Shown here: positions 13,519 to 25,418 of the stretch, piece after piece
How the letters are laid out: the number at the start of each line of letters is the position of its first letter
How positions within the stretch are numbered: the first letter of the stretch is position 1
NCBI GenBank assembly: GCA_023935145.1
Contig: CM043704.1
Span: 99,557,873 to 99,621,872, forward strand
DNA from: Bretschneidera sinensis
Lineage: Eukaryota; Streptophyta; Magnoliopsida; Brassicales; Akaniaceae
Reading direction: 5' to 3'
DNA: 64,000 bases
Translations under genes and position numbers: made by a program
The notes under the pieces: model-generated
Database searches by the model: none
Seen by the model: the letters and a program-made list of their open reading frames with translations, nothing else
What the model was told of the DNA's origin: nothing

Positions 13519-14420
13519 CTGATCCTCAATTTCTCGAAAAGGAGAAGCCTTATGAGAAATGGAAGAAGAAAATCATTCTCCATTAGGAACCTGAGGACGA
13601 AGATTGTTCCAACATAGCCTCAGATGATGATGAATAATGAAGAATCTGAGGACAAAGAAGAAGAACATAGAATTAAAATACAAATCTTGTGAATCTTCGG
13701 AGGGAAATTTCTCTAACCATTATGTCAAGTTTAGATTATGAGGAAGCAGGCCACAAACTACTGAAAATTAAACTAGAACCAGCTCAAGAAATGGAGTTAT
13801 GCATAATGCTGTTGGAATGCTGCAGCCAAGAGAGAACTCACCGACCGTACTATGATCAATTGGGCAGCAGGTTTTGCATGATCAACAAAGTCTACCGGGA
13901 AAATTTCGAGAAATGCTTTGTGCAGCAATATTCCATGGTTCATTGGCTTGAAACAAATAAGTTGCGTAATGTGGCTAAGTTTTTCGCTTATTTACTTGGT
14001 ACAAATGCTCTGCCTTGGCATGTTCTCGCCCACTTATGCTTAACTGAGGAGGACAAGACTTCTTCTTCGCTTATATTTATTAAGTTTCTTTTCCAGGAAT
14101 TGGAAGAACAACTTGGATTTTTTTTTGCTGAATGAACGGCTTCAAGATCCCACAATGCAAGATTCTTTCGAATCAATTTTCCCCAAGGATGATCCGAAGA
14201 ATACGCTATTTGCTATCAACTTTTTCACATCCATTGGACTTGGTGGCATCACAGAGAACTTGCGAGAATACTTGAAGAGCACGCAGCAGCAAAACCAGTA
14301 CCAGAATCAGATGACAACTCTGAGAGCGCTAGTTCTGAGTCAGGTTCAGATTCAGATTCAGCAAGTTCCGATGAAAGTGAAAGGGATGAAAGATGCAAGA
14401 AGCCACAGAGAAGAAACTAA
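13519..14420 (+). pseudogene. CWC22: CWC22-like pre-mRNA splicing factor pseudogene (MA3 and C-terminal part)
   Basis: The plus strand carries conserved CWC22/nucampholin sequence: a linker (EKPYEKWKKK), then the MA3 region (VNLRREISLTIMSSLDYEEA; EMELCIMLLECCSQERTH; FINFF-like INFFTSIGLGGITENLREYL), then a Ser/Asp/Glu-rich tail ending at a TAA (14418-14420). The frame is broken by stops around 13580-13640, by a frame change near 13670 just before VNLRRE, by a one-base change in a T9 run at about 14118-14126, and by a frame change plus apparent deletion near 14277. The N-terminal MIF4G half is absent. No introns are visible, which suggests a retrocopy. CWC22 itself is a spliceosome component that recruits eIF4A3; this copy cannot make it. 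Confidence 0.8.
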
Positions 14421-14586
14421 AGCAATCTTCTGGTGCTCTGGTTTAAAAAAATTTGTTTTCCATAGATTAATGAAGCAGTTTCGGTAATTCACAGTTCATC
14501 GTAAAAGCATTTTCTTTCCTTCTTGATGAGTTCTCTCACTCTCGTTTTTCTTTTTTTGGTGTCATAGATTTATTGATAAGGATAAG

Positions 14587-15066
14587 TGTTAGAAATGGAT
14601 CGTGACAGGATCGTAAATTGATCGAGTAATAATGACAAAACAATAAAGTAAGATAAAAGGGGAGACAGCAAATTTACGTGGTTCAGCTTAAAGCCTACTC
14701 CACGGGCAGAGGGCAGCAGGCAAAATTTCACTATAGTGAGAGAATATACAAAGAGTGTTTACAAAATTGGCTTTAGCCAATACACACAATTTCACAAATT
14801 TCTCTCTTAACTTCTCTTTCACTTGATGATGGAATGCTTCACATTGGAATGCCTTTTATAAGCTCACAAAAGTTCCAAAGGACAAACATCAATGAATGTT
14901 CATCATTTTGTTTTCCAATTATACCAAAGTGAACTTTGTCTTCCACCATGGCCTAAAGTAGAAGATGCTTTTGACCCACAAACAAAAGCCACAAATTATG
15001 CAAGAAGTGGACTAAACTTTAGACAATTTTTGGTTCACAACTAATTCAAGGCATAATTATTCAACA
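14587..15066 (-). repeat. copia-1 3' LTR
   Basis: 480 bp, starting TGTTAGAAATGG and ending TTATTCAACA in plus orientation. It is nearly identical to the right LTR apart from a few substitutions and three short segments found only in the right copy. It lies beside the polypurine tract at 15067-15080. Confidence 0.93.
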
Positions 15067-15140
15067 AATCTCCACCTTGACTTGGATTTGACAATAGTGA
15101 AAATAAAAGCTTCAACCTCTGCCAAACAACCCCGAAGGGT

Positions 15141-18100
15141 CTAATGCAAATGCTGTGCAACACCAACCAAGTCCATGCAGTGTGTGAACTTGGTAATGGG
15201 AAGAGATTTTGTCAGCATATCAGCTGGATTATTCAGAGTGCCAATCTTTCTTATAATAACATCACCTTGAGCCACAATATCCCGAATAAAGTGATATTTC
15301 ACATCAATGTGTTTAGTTCTCTCATAATGCATCTGATCCTTCGTCAAATGTATAGCACTCTGACTGTCACAATAAACTACAGTTTTATTTGTTTCCAAAT
15401 TGAGTTCATTAAGTATACTTCTTAACCAAATGGCTTCTTTGGCAGCTTCTGTAACAGCCATAAATTCTGCCTCTGTAGTAGACAATGCAACTGTCGGCTG
15501 CAAGGTAGCTTTCCAACTGACTGCACAAGTCCCAATAGTAAATACATAACCTGTAATTGATCTTCTCCTGTCCAAATCACCTGCAAAATCTGCATCCACA
15601 TATCCAGCTAGATTGTCAGAAGTTTTACCGAATTCCAAACAAGCAGTAGAAGTACCCTTCAAATATCTCAAAATCCACTTGACAGCTTGCCAATGAGTTT
15701 TTCCTGGACAGGACAAATATCTGCTAACTACACTGACAGCATGTGAGATATCTAGTCGAGTGCAAACCATTGCATACACAATACTTCCCACTGCACTAGA
15801 ATAAGGAACTCTAGACATATATATTATCTCTTCTTCTGACTGTGGTGACATGGATGCTGATAATCTAAAGTGAGAAGCTAAAAGAGTACTCACAGGTTTA
15901 GCATCATGCATACCAAAACGTTTCAAGACTTTCTCAATATATTTTTGTTGTGACAGAAATAATCTACCTGCACCTCTATCTCTGTTGATCTCCATTCCCA
16001 AAATTTTCTATGCTGCACCTAGGTCTTTCATCTCAAATTCATCATTTAGCTGAGATTTCAATCTATTAATTTCATATATGTTCTTTGCTGCAATCAACAT
16101 GTCATCAACATATAGCAACAAATATATGAAAGTACCATCATCAAGTCTTTGATAGTAGACACAACTATCATACTTGCATCTAGAAAATCCAATACTTAGC
16201 ATAAAAGAGTCAAACCTTCGATACCACAGGCGTGGAGACTGCTTGAGTCCATACAAGGATTTCTTTAGAAGACAAACATGATCTTCCTTGCCTTCAACTT
16301 CAAAACCTTCTGGTTGCTGTATATAGATTTGTTCATCAAGATCACCATGAAGAAAGACTGTTTTCACATCAAGTTGCTCCAACTCCAAATTATGCATTGC
16401 AACTAGAGCAAGTAAGACACGAATAGAAGTATGTCTAACAACTGGAGAGAAAACATCATTAAAATCAACTCCCTCCACCTGGCTGTAGCCTTTCGCTACT
16501 AATCGTGCCTTATACTTGGTGTCTTCAACACCAGTGACTCCTTCCTTCTTCTTAAATATCCATTTACACCCGATAATTTTCTTACCATTAGGTGGTTCGA
16601 ACAATTTTCAGGTGTCATTTTTCTTTAGAGATTCCATCTCTTCATGCATCGCAACGAGCCATTTGTCTGAATCAGATTAACTGATGGCCTCAGAGTATGA
16701 GGTTGGATCGGCGACATCAATGGTTTCTGCAACATTTAATGCATAAGCCAACATATCTTCAAAACCATACCGTTGGGGTGGTTTTATCTGTCTCCTTTGT
16801 CTTCCACCAGCTAGAGTGTGATGCTCAGCTTCATGGTGTGTCTCTCCACCTGGAGACGAACTTCTTGGCTGAATAGGATTAGGATTTGCAGATTATGAGA
16901 TATCAACCTCAAGCTCCACCTTCTTTTGTGCATTCTTCTTTCCTGTATCACACTGAACAAACAATTCTTTTCTAGGGTGAAGCATAGCAGATTCATCAAA
17001 AGTAACATCTCTGCTAATCATAAACTTATGAGTATCATGACACCATAAGCGAAAATCCTTAACACCATAAGCATAACCAAGAAAAATACATTTCTTCGCC
17101 CTAGGCTCCAATTTTCCTTCATTCACATGAGCATATGCAGGGCAGCCAAATATTCTTAAGTTAGAGTAATCAGGAGGGCTACCTGACCATACCTCTTCAG
17201 GTGTCTTAAGTTCAAGTGATCTGTGAGGAGAGCGGTTCACCAAATGACATGCCAAATTGACTACTTCTGCCCAAAATTCCTTGCTAAGACCTGCGTTAGA
17301 AAGCATACATCGAGCTCTTTCTAACAGTGTTCGATTCATCCTTTCTGCGACACCATTCTGCTGTGGTGTCTTTCTCACCGTCCGATGTCTGACAATGCCT
17401 TCATCTTTGCAGAATTGATTAAACTTTGAATCACAAAACTCAAGACCATTATCTGTTCTGAGTCTCTTGACTAGCTTCCCGGTCTGCTTCTCCAATAAGG
17501 TCTTCCGTTGCTTGAAAATGCCAAATACCTCATTCTTGTGCCTGAGAAAATAGACCCAAGTCTTTCTAGAAAAATCATCAATAATCGTTAGCAAGTATCT
17601 GGCTCCTCCTTTGGAAATTTCACGAGAAGGCCTCCATAGATCAGAATGAATGTAATCAAGAGTACCTTTGGTTCTGTGAATTGCAGTGTTGAAGCTGACT
17701 CTTTTCTGCTTTCCAAAGACACAACGCTCACAAAAATCCAGCTTCCCAATCTTTCTTTCAGGCAGAAGACCTCTTTTACTAAGTACAGCTAATCCCTGCT
17801 CACTCATATGCCCTAGGCGCATATGCCACAACTTGGTAGAGTCTGAATCTGACATGGATGAGGAAACTGCTGCAGAGCCTGTAACTATTGAACCCAATAA
17901 GGTGTATAGACTGCCAGACTTCTTTCCTTTCATGAGAATAAGAGCACAACGGGAAATTTTCATGTTCCCAGACTCAATCACAGTTTTGCAGCCATTGGCA
18001 TCCAGAATGCCCAAAGAAATAAGATTTTTCTTCAAATCAGGTACATGTCTGACATCAGTCAATGTCCTGACAACTCCATCATGCATCTTGATTTTTACTG

Positions 18101-19106
18101 TGCCTGCACCAACAGTTTTGCAAGTGGCATTATTGCCCATTAGCACAACTCCACCTTCAACAGAATCATATGTAGAGAACCAATCTCTGTTGGGGCACAT
18201 ATGATAAGAATATCCAGAATCAAGAATCCACTCGTCATTGGATCTGGACTTGTTGGTTGCAAATAGAACATCATCACCTTTTTCTTCTGCTACATCAGTA
18301 TCAGTTGTTTCTTCCTTCTGCTTTCCCTTATCATTTTGCCATTCATTCTTCTTTTTGTTTTGCAGCTTGTAGCATTCCGGTACGATGTGTCCCTTCTTCT
18401 TACAATAATTGCAAGTCAAATTTTTGTGCTTTCCTCTTGACTTTGATCTTCTTCTATTCTTGCCACCATCAAAGCCTCTGTCATTAGATCTGCCTCTTGT
18501 AACAAGACTAGAGCCCTGATCATCAGACTTACTAGACAAAAGTTCATTATCTAATTTCTCCTTACTCATAAGGGAAGATATTACATCATCAAAATTTAAT
18601 TCTTCCCTACCATAAATTATAGTGTCTCTAAAATTTTTGTATGAGAGTGGTAATGAATATAATAATAAGAGAGCTTGATCTTCAGATCCAATAACAACTT
18701 CAAGATTTTTCAAATCATTAATAATTGAGATAAACTCACTGATATGGGACTTGAGAGAGGAACTTTCTGTCATATGGAGACCATAAAGGCGTTGCTTCAA
18801 CACCAACCTGTTGGTCAAGGATTTAGTCAAGTACAACTCTTCTAGCTTGGCCCATAAGGCTGCAGAAGTCTTCTCTGACAGAACTTGTTGTAAGACATCA
18901 TTTGAAAGACTCAGTTGGATTGTAGATAGAGCCTTGTCATCTAGGTCATCCCAATCTTCATCACTCATGCCGGTAGGCATCTTGGCTTTCCCCAGTAGTG
19001 CTTTCTTCAAGCCATTTTGGGTTAGAATGGCTAACATACGAACTTGTCATAGACTGAAACTGCTGTTTCCATCAAACTTCTCAATATCAAACTTCATTGT
19101 TGACAT
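15141..19106 (-). pseudogene. copia-1 Gag-Pol polyprotein, one frame broken by stop codons
   Basis: A single reading frame runs from an ATG at 19106 (MSTMKFDIEKFDG) to the stop at 15141, about 1,320 codons, with no frameshift. Visible in order: Gag of the UBN2 type; zinc knuckle CNYCKKKGHIVPEC (about 18370-18413); aspartic protease motif DSG (about 18205-18225, followed by Y rather than the usual A); GAG-pre-integrase region (LWHMRLGHMSEQGL); integrase core with HSDLW and TDNG; RT with YVDD (about 16100); and RNase H (VDADFAGD, about 15590). In-frame stops lie near 19045, at 16893-16895, and near 16680, 16613 and 16005. No active polyprotein can be made, but the family was recently mobile. 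Confidence 0.92.
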
Positions 19107-19228
19107 CTCGATCGAACAAAATGATCCTGAAAATTTTTTTACTATTCATGAAATTTACTATTCATATGAACAGTAAACTCGCAGAAAAACAGACAGAAAT
19201 TTACCACCTGCAAGCTCTGATACCAGTT

Positions 19229-19754
19229 TGTTAGAAATGGATCGTGACAGGATCGTAAATTGATCGAGTAATAATGACAAAACAATAAAGTAAGATAAAA
19301 TGGGAGACAGCAAATTTACGTGGTTCGGCTTAAAGCCTACTCCACGGCAGAGGCCAGCAGGCAAAATTTCACTATAGTGAGAGAATATACAAAGAGTGTT
19401 TACAAAATTGGCTTTAGCCAATACACACAATCTCACAAATTTCTCTCTTAACTTCTCTTTCACTTGATGATTCTTGATATTACTTAATGATGGAATGCTT
19501 CACATTGGAATGCCTTTTATAGGCTCACAAAAGTTCCAAAGGACAAACATCAATGAATGTTCATCATTTTGTTGCTCATCATTTTGTTCTCCAATTATAC
19601 CAAAGTGAACTTTGTCTTCCACTTTGTCTTCCACCATGGTCTAAAGTAGAAGATGCTTTTGACCCACAAACAAAAGCCACAAATTATGCAAGAAGTGGAC
19701 TAAACTTTAGACAATTTTTGGTTCCCCACTAATTCAAGGCATAATTATTCAACA
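19229..19754 (-). repeat. copia-1 5' LTR
   Basis: 526 bp, same termini as the left LTR. It has three extra short segments: near 19470 (TTCTTGATATTACTTAATGA), near 19571 (TGCTCATCATTTTG) and near 19618 (CTTTGTCTTCCA). Each looks like a local duplication. The primer-binding site follows at about 19213-19228 (minus strand). Confidence 0.93.
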
Positions 19755-19759
19755 ATAAG

Positions 19760-20298
19760 AAATAGAAAAATAGTATTAGCATTGTTCATACTCCCAAACG
19801 TCAATTGTTTAATTCATGTTATATCTCAGTTCTAATCTTCACGCTTTTCGCCTTCTATCATTTCATTTTCAGGTTCTAATATATCTCAATCCCTCTAGTA
19901 AAAAGTGAGTTATATATATATATATATATATATATGAGACATTTGCCTTCTCTGTTCAAGCCATTATGCAAAATGATTATCCTTGATACTCAATGGATCT
20001 GAAGCAGTGCTTTAGATAAGCAGCAGCATCTACTTGGGTTTTGGAAGTTTATTTTTATGTCTTACACCATTTTAGAAAGTGTTTATTTGTTTGAAATATG
20101 TTTTGATACTTTCCAGTACAAGTAGTAACCACTAAGAACTTATAGTGACTATGTTAGTTACTACTAATCTTTCTGGTTCTTGTTGGTTTACTCTGTGGTT
20201 CCTAATGCTTAATCAATGCAAATTTGGTTATACTGAACAAGCTGATGATGATCTCTTCTCCCTTATTTTGTTGACATTTTACATTTACATTTCTTTGG
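19760..20298. other. Short unassigned stretch between copia-1 and the RecQ-like pseudogene
   Basis: It contains a (TA)n run at about 19913-19935 and otherwise AT-rich sequence. It may hold an intron of the RecQ-like pseudogene, but no further exon was recognised. Confidence 0.5.
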
Positions 20299-20451
20299 CA
20301 TATACGAGTCAAGCATATGATTAGCCAAGGAGTTATTGAGCAAAGTCCCTTAATACCTGGGTATAATCATATGGCAAATTCAGCGATGATACCGGAAACA
20401 ATACTGAAAACCTTCTGCATATGGTATTTGATAGAAACTTTATCTTGCAGT

Positions 20452-20861
20452 TGTTGGGGAAATTACACAGATTTCCTTATAAACTAGATTAGTGGGAATG
20501 CGAAATAACAGCGGAAATAACACACTCAAAAATTTGATAACGGAATTCAGCCAATTGTGCCTACGTCTCCGGACCTGCTGCAGATCGTTTTTACTAAAGG
20601 GAGAAAATATACAAAGTGTTTACAACACTTACAACTCACAGCCCACACACTGTTATATTTTCTTTTAAGCTTTCTTCTCAAGCTCTCTCTAATTTTCTAC
20701 AGCCTGATGATGAATAAATGAGAGCCAAGGATTTTATAGGCTTCCAAAAAAACAAATGCTGGTAGAGTTTAGGTAAGGAGTTATGGAGCATTTATGGTGC
20801 TGTCCCGTACCTATGGAGCATTTATGGTGCTGCCCCCTACCTGCCGCCCCCTACCTTAACA
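20452..20861 (-). repeat. copia-2 3' LTR
   Basis: 410 bp. It matches the right LTR, with an extra copy of a segment of about 30 bp (ATGGAGCATTTATGGTGCTG) near 20785-20845, which accounts for most of the length difference. Confidence 0.92.
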
Positions 20862-20932
20862 ATCTCCCACTTGAAGACCAATTTCAATCTGTCTTCACAC
20901 CTTGATCTATGTAGCAGATCTTTTCGGTCTTG

Positions 20933-23900
20933 TTACTCTTGCAGGCCAACTAAAGTTGAACACAACTTCAGTTTGTCGATAGCCACCGTCTTTGTTAACA
21001 TTTCCGTTGGATTCTTGCTTCCTTGGATCTTTTCCAGTATTAACACCTCATCTTCCAATAAAGATCTAATGAAGTGATAACGAAGTCCAATAAGCTTAGT
21101 TCTGGAATGAAATGCTGAATTCATCGCCAAGTGTATCGCACTCTGACTATCACTGTGCATAACATTCTTCTCCTGTTTGAATCTCAGCTCAGTTAATAAA
21201 CCTTGAAGCCATATTATCTCTTTACTGGCTTCAGTCACTGCTACACACTCAGCCTTTAAGTGGATAGAGTGACAATCTTCTGTAACTACGACATCCAACT
21301 AACAGCTGTAGCTCAAATAGTGAATATATAACCGGTGGTGCTTCTTCGATGATCGACTTCACCTCCAAAGTATGCGTCTACGTAGCCTTGTACATTTAAC
21401 TCACTCTTACCAAAGTACAAATACTTCTTTGTGGTGCCTTGTAGATACCTCAAAATCCACTTTACTGCTTCCCAATGAGCTTTCCCTGGATTTGACATAA
21501 ACCTGCTAAGAACTCCCACTGCATGGCCAATGTCTGGTCTCGTACAGACCATTGCGTATATCAAACTCCCAATGGCTGAGGCGTAAGGAACCTTAGCCAT
21601 GAAATTTATCTCTTCCTCTGTCTGAGGGGACTGATCCTTGGATAAGTGAAAGTGACTTGCCAAGGGTGTGCTGACTGGCTTGGCGTTGCTCATGTTGAAT
21701 TTCTGCAAAACACGATTAATGTACTCTGCCTGAGATAACTGCAAAATCCCTCTTTGCTTATCTCTTGTGATTTGCATTCCAAGAATCTTTTTTGCTGGAC
21801 CCAAGTCCTTTATGTCAAACTCCTTTGACAAATTGCTGCTTCAACCTTCTGATATCATCCATATCTGAACGTGCTACTAACACATCATCTACATAAAGTA
21901 GTAAAATGATATAACTGGACCGATATCTTTTGAGGTAGCAACAGTGGTCGGAGTTGCACTTATGGAAACCTTCCTTGTGCATGAAGCCATCAAACTTTCT
22001 GTACCACTGTCTTGGGGTTTGTTTCAGGCCATACAAACTCTTCTTAAGTCTGCACACCATGTTCTTATTTCTTCTTTATGAGAAACCTTCTGGCTGGTGC
22101 ATATATATCTCTTCATCCAAGTCTCCGTGAAGAAATGCAGTCTTCATGTCTAACTGTTCAAGATAAAGATCTTCAACAACAACAATACTCAACACTGATC
22201 TGATAGTATTGAGCTTTACAACGGGAGCAAAAATGTCGGTGTAGTCAACTCCTTCCTTCTGCTGGAATCTTTTGACAACTAGCCGGGCTTTGTATCTCTT
22301 AGAACCATCATGTTCCTCTTTCACCCGGTACACCTGTTTTTTGTGAAGTACCTTCTTCCCCACGGGTAACTCAGCTAGTTCCTATGTCTGGTTGGAGATC
22401 AAAAACTTCGTCTCGTCTTTCATGGCAAGTTCCCACTCGCTAGCATCTCTAGTCTGACTAACTTCATCATAGCATTCAAGCTTCCCTCCATCAGTCAGCA
22501 ACAAATAATTCATGTATCTCCTGTTAGGTACATGAGGTCGAGAAGACCTTCTCAAAACAGGAGCTAGAGTAGGAGGCTGTTGTGTGTTAGACTACCGCGC
22601 ACTGCTCTGTCCAACGAGTTCCTCTAGCTGAGGACTTGCTACAATTGGCTCCATCACGGGACTATCTGGGACATCATCTGCATCTGCAAATGCTGGCCCA
22701 CTCTGTTTTGAGTCGCTAGTGTCGGTTTTATGTTTGTCATTGTACATCACTCTTTCGTTGAAATCATATCTCTGCTGCGGATCACCTTCTTGTTTTCGTC
22801 ATCCCAAATGCGGTAGTTAAACTCATCCTCACAATAGCAGATGAAGGTGCATTTCTTGGATTTAGAATCAAGCTTATTCCTGTCTTGATCACTAATATGC
22901 ACATATGCTACACAACCGAAAACTTTTAGATGTGATAGTTTTACCTATTTTCCGCTCCATACCTCCTCTGGTATTCTATACTCCAATGGAACCGATGGGC
23001 CTCGATTGATCAAGTAAGCTGCTGTGTTGACTGCTTCTGCCCAGAACTACTTCAGCAGACCTGACTGTATACGAATGCTTCTGGCTCTTTCTGTCAACGT
23101 TCGGTTCATATACTCAGCTACACCATTGTGTTGAGGCGTACCTGGCACGGTTCTCTCTATTCTGATCCCGTGCTCATAATAGAACTTCTTGAGTCCGATG
23201 TCTTCATATTCACCATCATTGTCGGTTCTGAGCTTTTTAATCTTCAGACCTGTCTCATTTTCAACCATAGCTTTCCATCTCCTAAAAGTCTCAAACACTT
23301 CAGACTTATGCTTTAGAAAGTAAACCCATACCTTCCGAGAGTGATCATCAATGAAAGTCACGAAATAGTGTTTCCCGCCAATGGATGAAATGGTTGTTGG
23401 TCCCCAAACATCAGAGTGAACGAGCTCTAGCCTTTCCTTCTTTGGGGTTCTGCCACTTGTCTGAAAGCTGACCCTCTTCTGCTTTCCAAGTATGCAATCT
23501 TCGCACATGTCTATCTTAACTGATTGTAGACCTGGGAGTTTCCCCCTTGAGTGCATAATTTTCAGTCCCTTCTCACTCATATGGTCAAGTCTCTGGTGCC
23601 ACATATTGGGATTTTCGTTTCCTGCTGCTACTGCAATTGAACAGCACGCCCTTGCTGTCATGTAAAGAGTACCACTCTTTTTACCACGAGCAACCGTCAT
23701 TGCGCCCTTTGTAATCTTCCAGTCATCACCATGAAAGATCGTAGTATAGCCTTTACTGGCTAACTGTTCTACTGAGATTAAGTTCTTTCTCAGGTCGGGA
23801 ATATGCCTGATATCCTTCAGTTCCCAAACAGACCCGTTCAACTTAATCTTCACTACACCTTTACCAATAATAGCACAAGGTTGATCATCACCAAGGTATA

Positions 23901-24921
23901 CATTTCCAAGGTTTCCAAGGACATATCTTTCGAAGAATTCTTTCTGCGAAGTAGCGTGGAATGATGCTCCAGAGTCTAACACCCAAGACTCTTCACTGCT
24001 CTCCAAAGAGCATATCAATGCATCATCTCCTCCTGAATTGGAAGTAACATTTGCTTCTCCCTTCGCCTCTTGGTCCTTCAGTGCACTATTGAACTGATTT
24101 TTATAGTGCCCGGTCTTCCTGCAATTCTAACACTCGACGGTCTTCGAGCTATAGGAATTATTGGGATTCCTGGATTTGGACCTCCTGTCCTTTGATCTAC
24201 CTCGGTAGTTCGATCTGCCGCGTCCATTCCCTCTGGTTGAATATCTTCCTCTTGACTCTGTATGCAAAACTGAAGAGGTTGACGATTCACCCGAATCTCT
24301 CCGTCGGATCTCTTCACTGAGAACCAGATCACGAACATCATCAAATTTCAACTTATTGCTTCCCGACGAGTTACTCACAGCTGTGATAGTAACATTCCAA
24401 CTTTCTGGTAGAGAAGACAAAAGTGTTAATGCTCGTACTTCTTCATCAAATTCAATTTCAACTGAACTCAATTGGGTTGTGATTGTATTGAGTTCATTGA
24501 GATGTTGAGCTACTGATACGCCTTCTGTCATCCGCAAATTGAATAACCGCCTCATCAAGTGAACTTTTTTGGAGGCTGATGGCTTCTCATACATACTGGA
24601 GAGAGCCGCCATAAGACCCACCGTGGTATTTTCCTTTGCTATGTTGAAAGCAACATTGTGGGATAACGTCAATCGGATAACTCCGAGGGCTTGTCTGTCG
24701 AGAAGAGCCCAGTCTTCATCCTTCATAGTTTCTGGCTTCTTTCCAGAAATATATTGATACAAATTTCTTTGATATAAATAATCCTCTATCTGTATTTTCC
24801 AGAACCCGAAATCTGCACCATCGAACTTCTCGAGTTTCATCTTCCCTTCGTCTGCGGCCATCACTCCCTCTCGAATCTGACTTTCTCTGGATCGTTTCTG
24901 ATTATTTCTGCGAACCTCCAT
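20933..24921 (-). pseudogene. copia-2 Gag-Pol, degraded by stops and frameshifts
   Basis: Gag starts at about 24921 (or at the inner ATG of MAADEGKMKLEKFDG). The zinc knuckle near 24100-24135 is interrupted by a TAG and lacks one cysteine. The protease motif DSGASFHAT is at about 23950-23980. Integrase follows (MWHQRLDHMSEKGL, HSDVWGP, LRTDNDGEYED), then RT with YVDD (about 21885-21896), then RNase H ([10 protein letters not shown]). Stops are seen near 23047, 22955, 22775 and 22074. Frame changes are seen near 21825 (one extra T) and near 21250. It is inactive and more damaged than copia-1. Confidence 0.9.
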
Positions 24922-25036
24922 GTATTAGAACACCGTTGCCAATGAATCGGTATCGCCGACAAAATTTCACTATTCACATAAATAGTAACCTCGCAGAAAG
25001 TTGACAGAATTCACCACCAAACGCTCTGATACCAGT

Positions 25037-25418
25037 TGTTGGGGAAATTACGCAAATTTTCCTATAAACCAGATTAGTGGGAATGCGAAATAATAGCGGA
25101 AATAACACACAAAAATTTGATAACGGAGTTCGGTCAATTGTGCCTACGTCTCCGGATCTGTTGCAGATTGTTTTTACTAAAGGGAGAAAATATACAAAGT
25201 GTTTACAACACTTACAACTCACAACCCACACACTGTTATATTTTCTTTTAAGCTTTCCTCTCAAGCTCTCTCTAATTCCCTACACCCCGATGATGAATAA
25301 ATGAGAGCCAAGGATTTTATAGGCTTCCAAAAAAACAAATGCTGGTGGAGTTTAGGTAAGGAATTACTTATGGAGCATTTATGGTGCTGCCCCCTACCTG
25401 CCGCCCCCTACCTTGACA
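25037..25418 (-). repeat. copia-2 5' LTR
   Basis: 382 bp, TGTTGGGGAAAT...CCTTGACA in plus orientation. The primer-binding site sits directly to its left in plus coordinates (about 25022-25036). Confidence 0.92.

Larger units (their letters stand above)
14587..19754 (-). mobile_element. Complete Ty1/copia LTR retrotransposon (copia-1)
   Basis: The element is bounded by TG...CA LTRs at 14587-15066 (3' LTR) and 19229-19754 (5' LTR), flanked by the 5-bp target duplication ATAAG (14582-14586 and 19755-19759). Next to the 5' LTR the minus strand reads ACTGGTATCAGAGC, the initiator-Met tRNA primer site. Next to the 3' LTR is a polypurine tract (CAAGGTGGAGATT). The internal gag-pol order is Gag, zinc knuckle, protease, integrase, RT, RNase H, which is copia order. 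It inserted just 3' of the CWC22-like pseudogene. Confidence 0.95.
20452..25418 (-). mobile_element. Complete Ty1/copia LTR retrotransposon (copia-2) inside a RecQ-like intron
   Basis: LTRs at 20452-20861 (3') and 25037-25418 (5') have TG...CA ends and the target duplication GCAGT (20447-20451 and 25419-25423). The minus strand reads ACTGGTATCAGAGC next to the 5' LTR (primer-binding site) and CTTCAAGTGGGAGAT next to the 3' LTR (polypurine tract). It lies between exons A and B of the RecQ4A-like pseudogene, antisense to it. Its Gag resembles that of copia-3 at 31 kb more than that of copia-1. Confidence 0.95.

Noticed and set aside
17686..18204. A 172-codon plus-strand open frame
   Set aside because: Antisense shadow of the copia-1 protease/integrase region.
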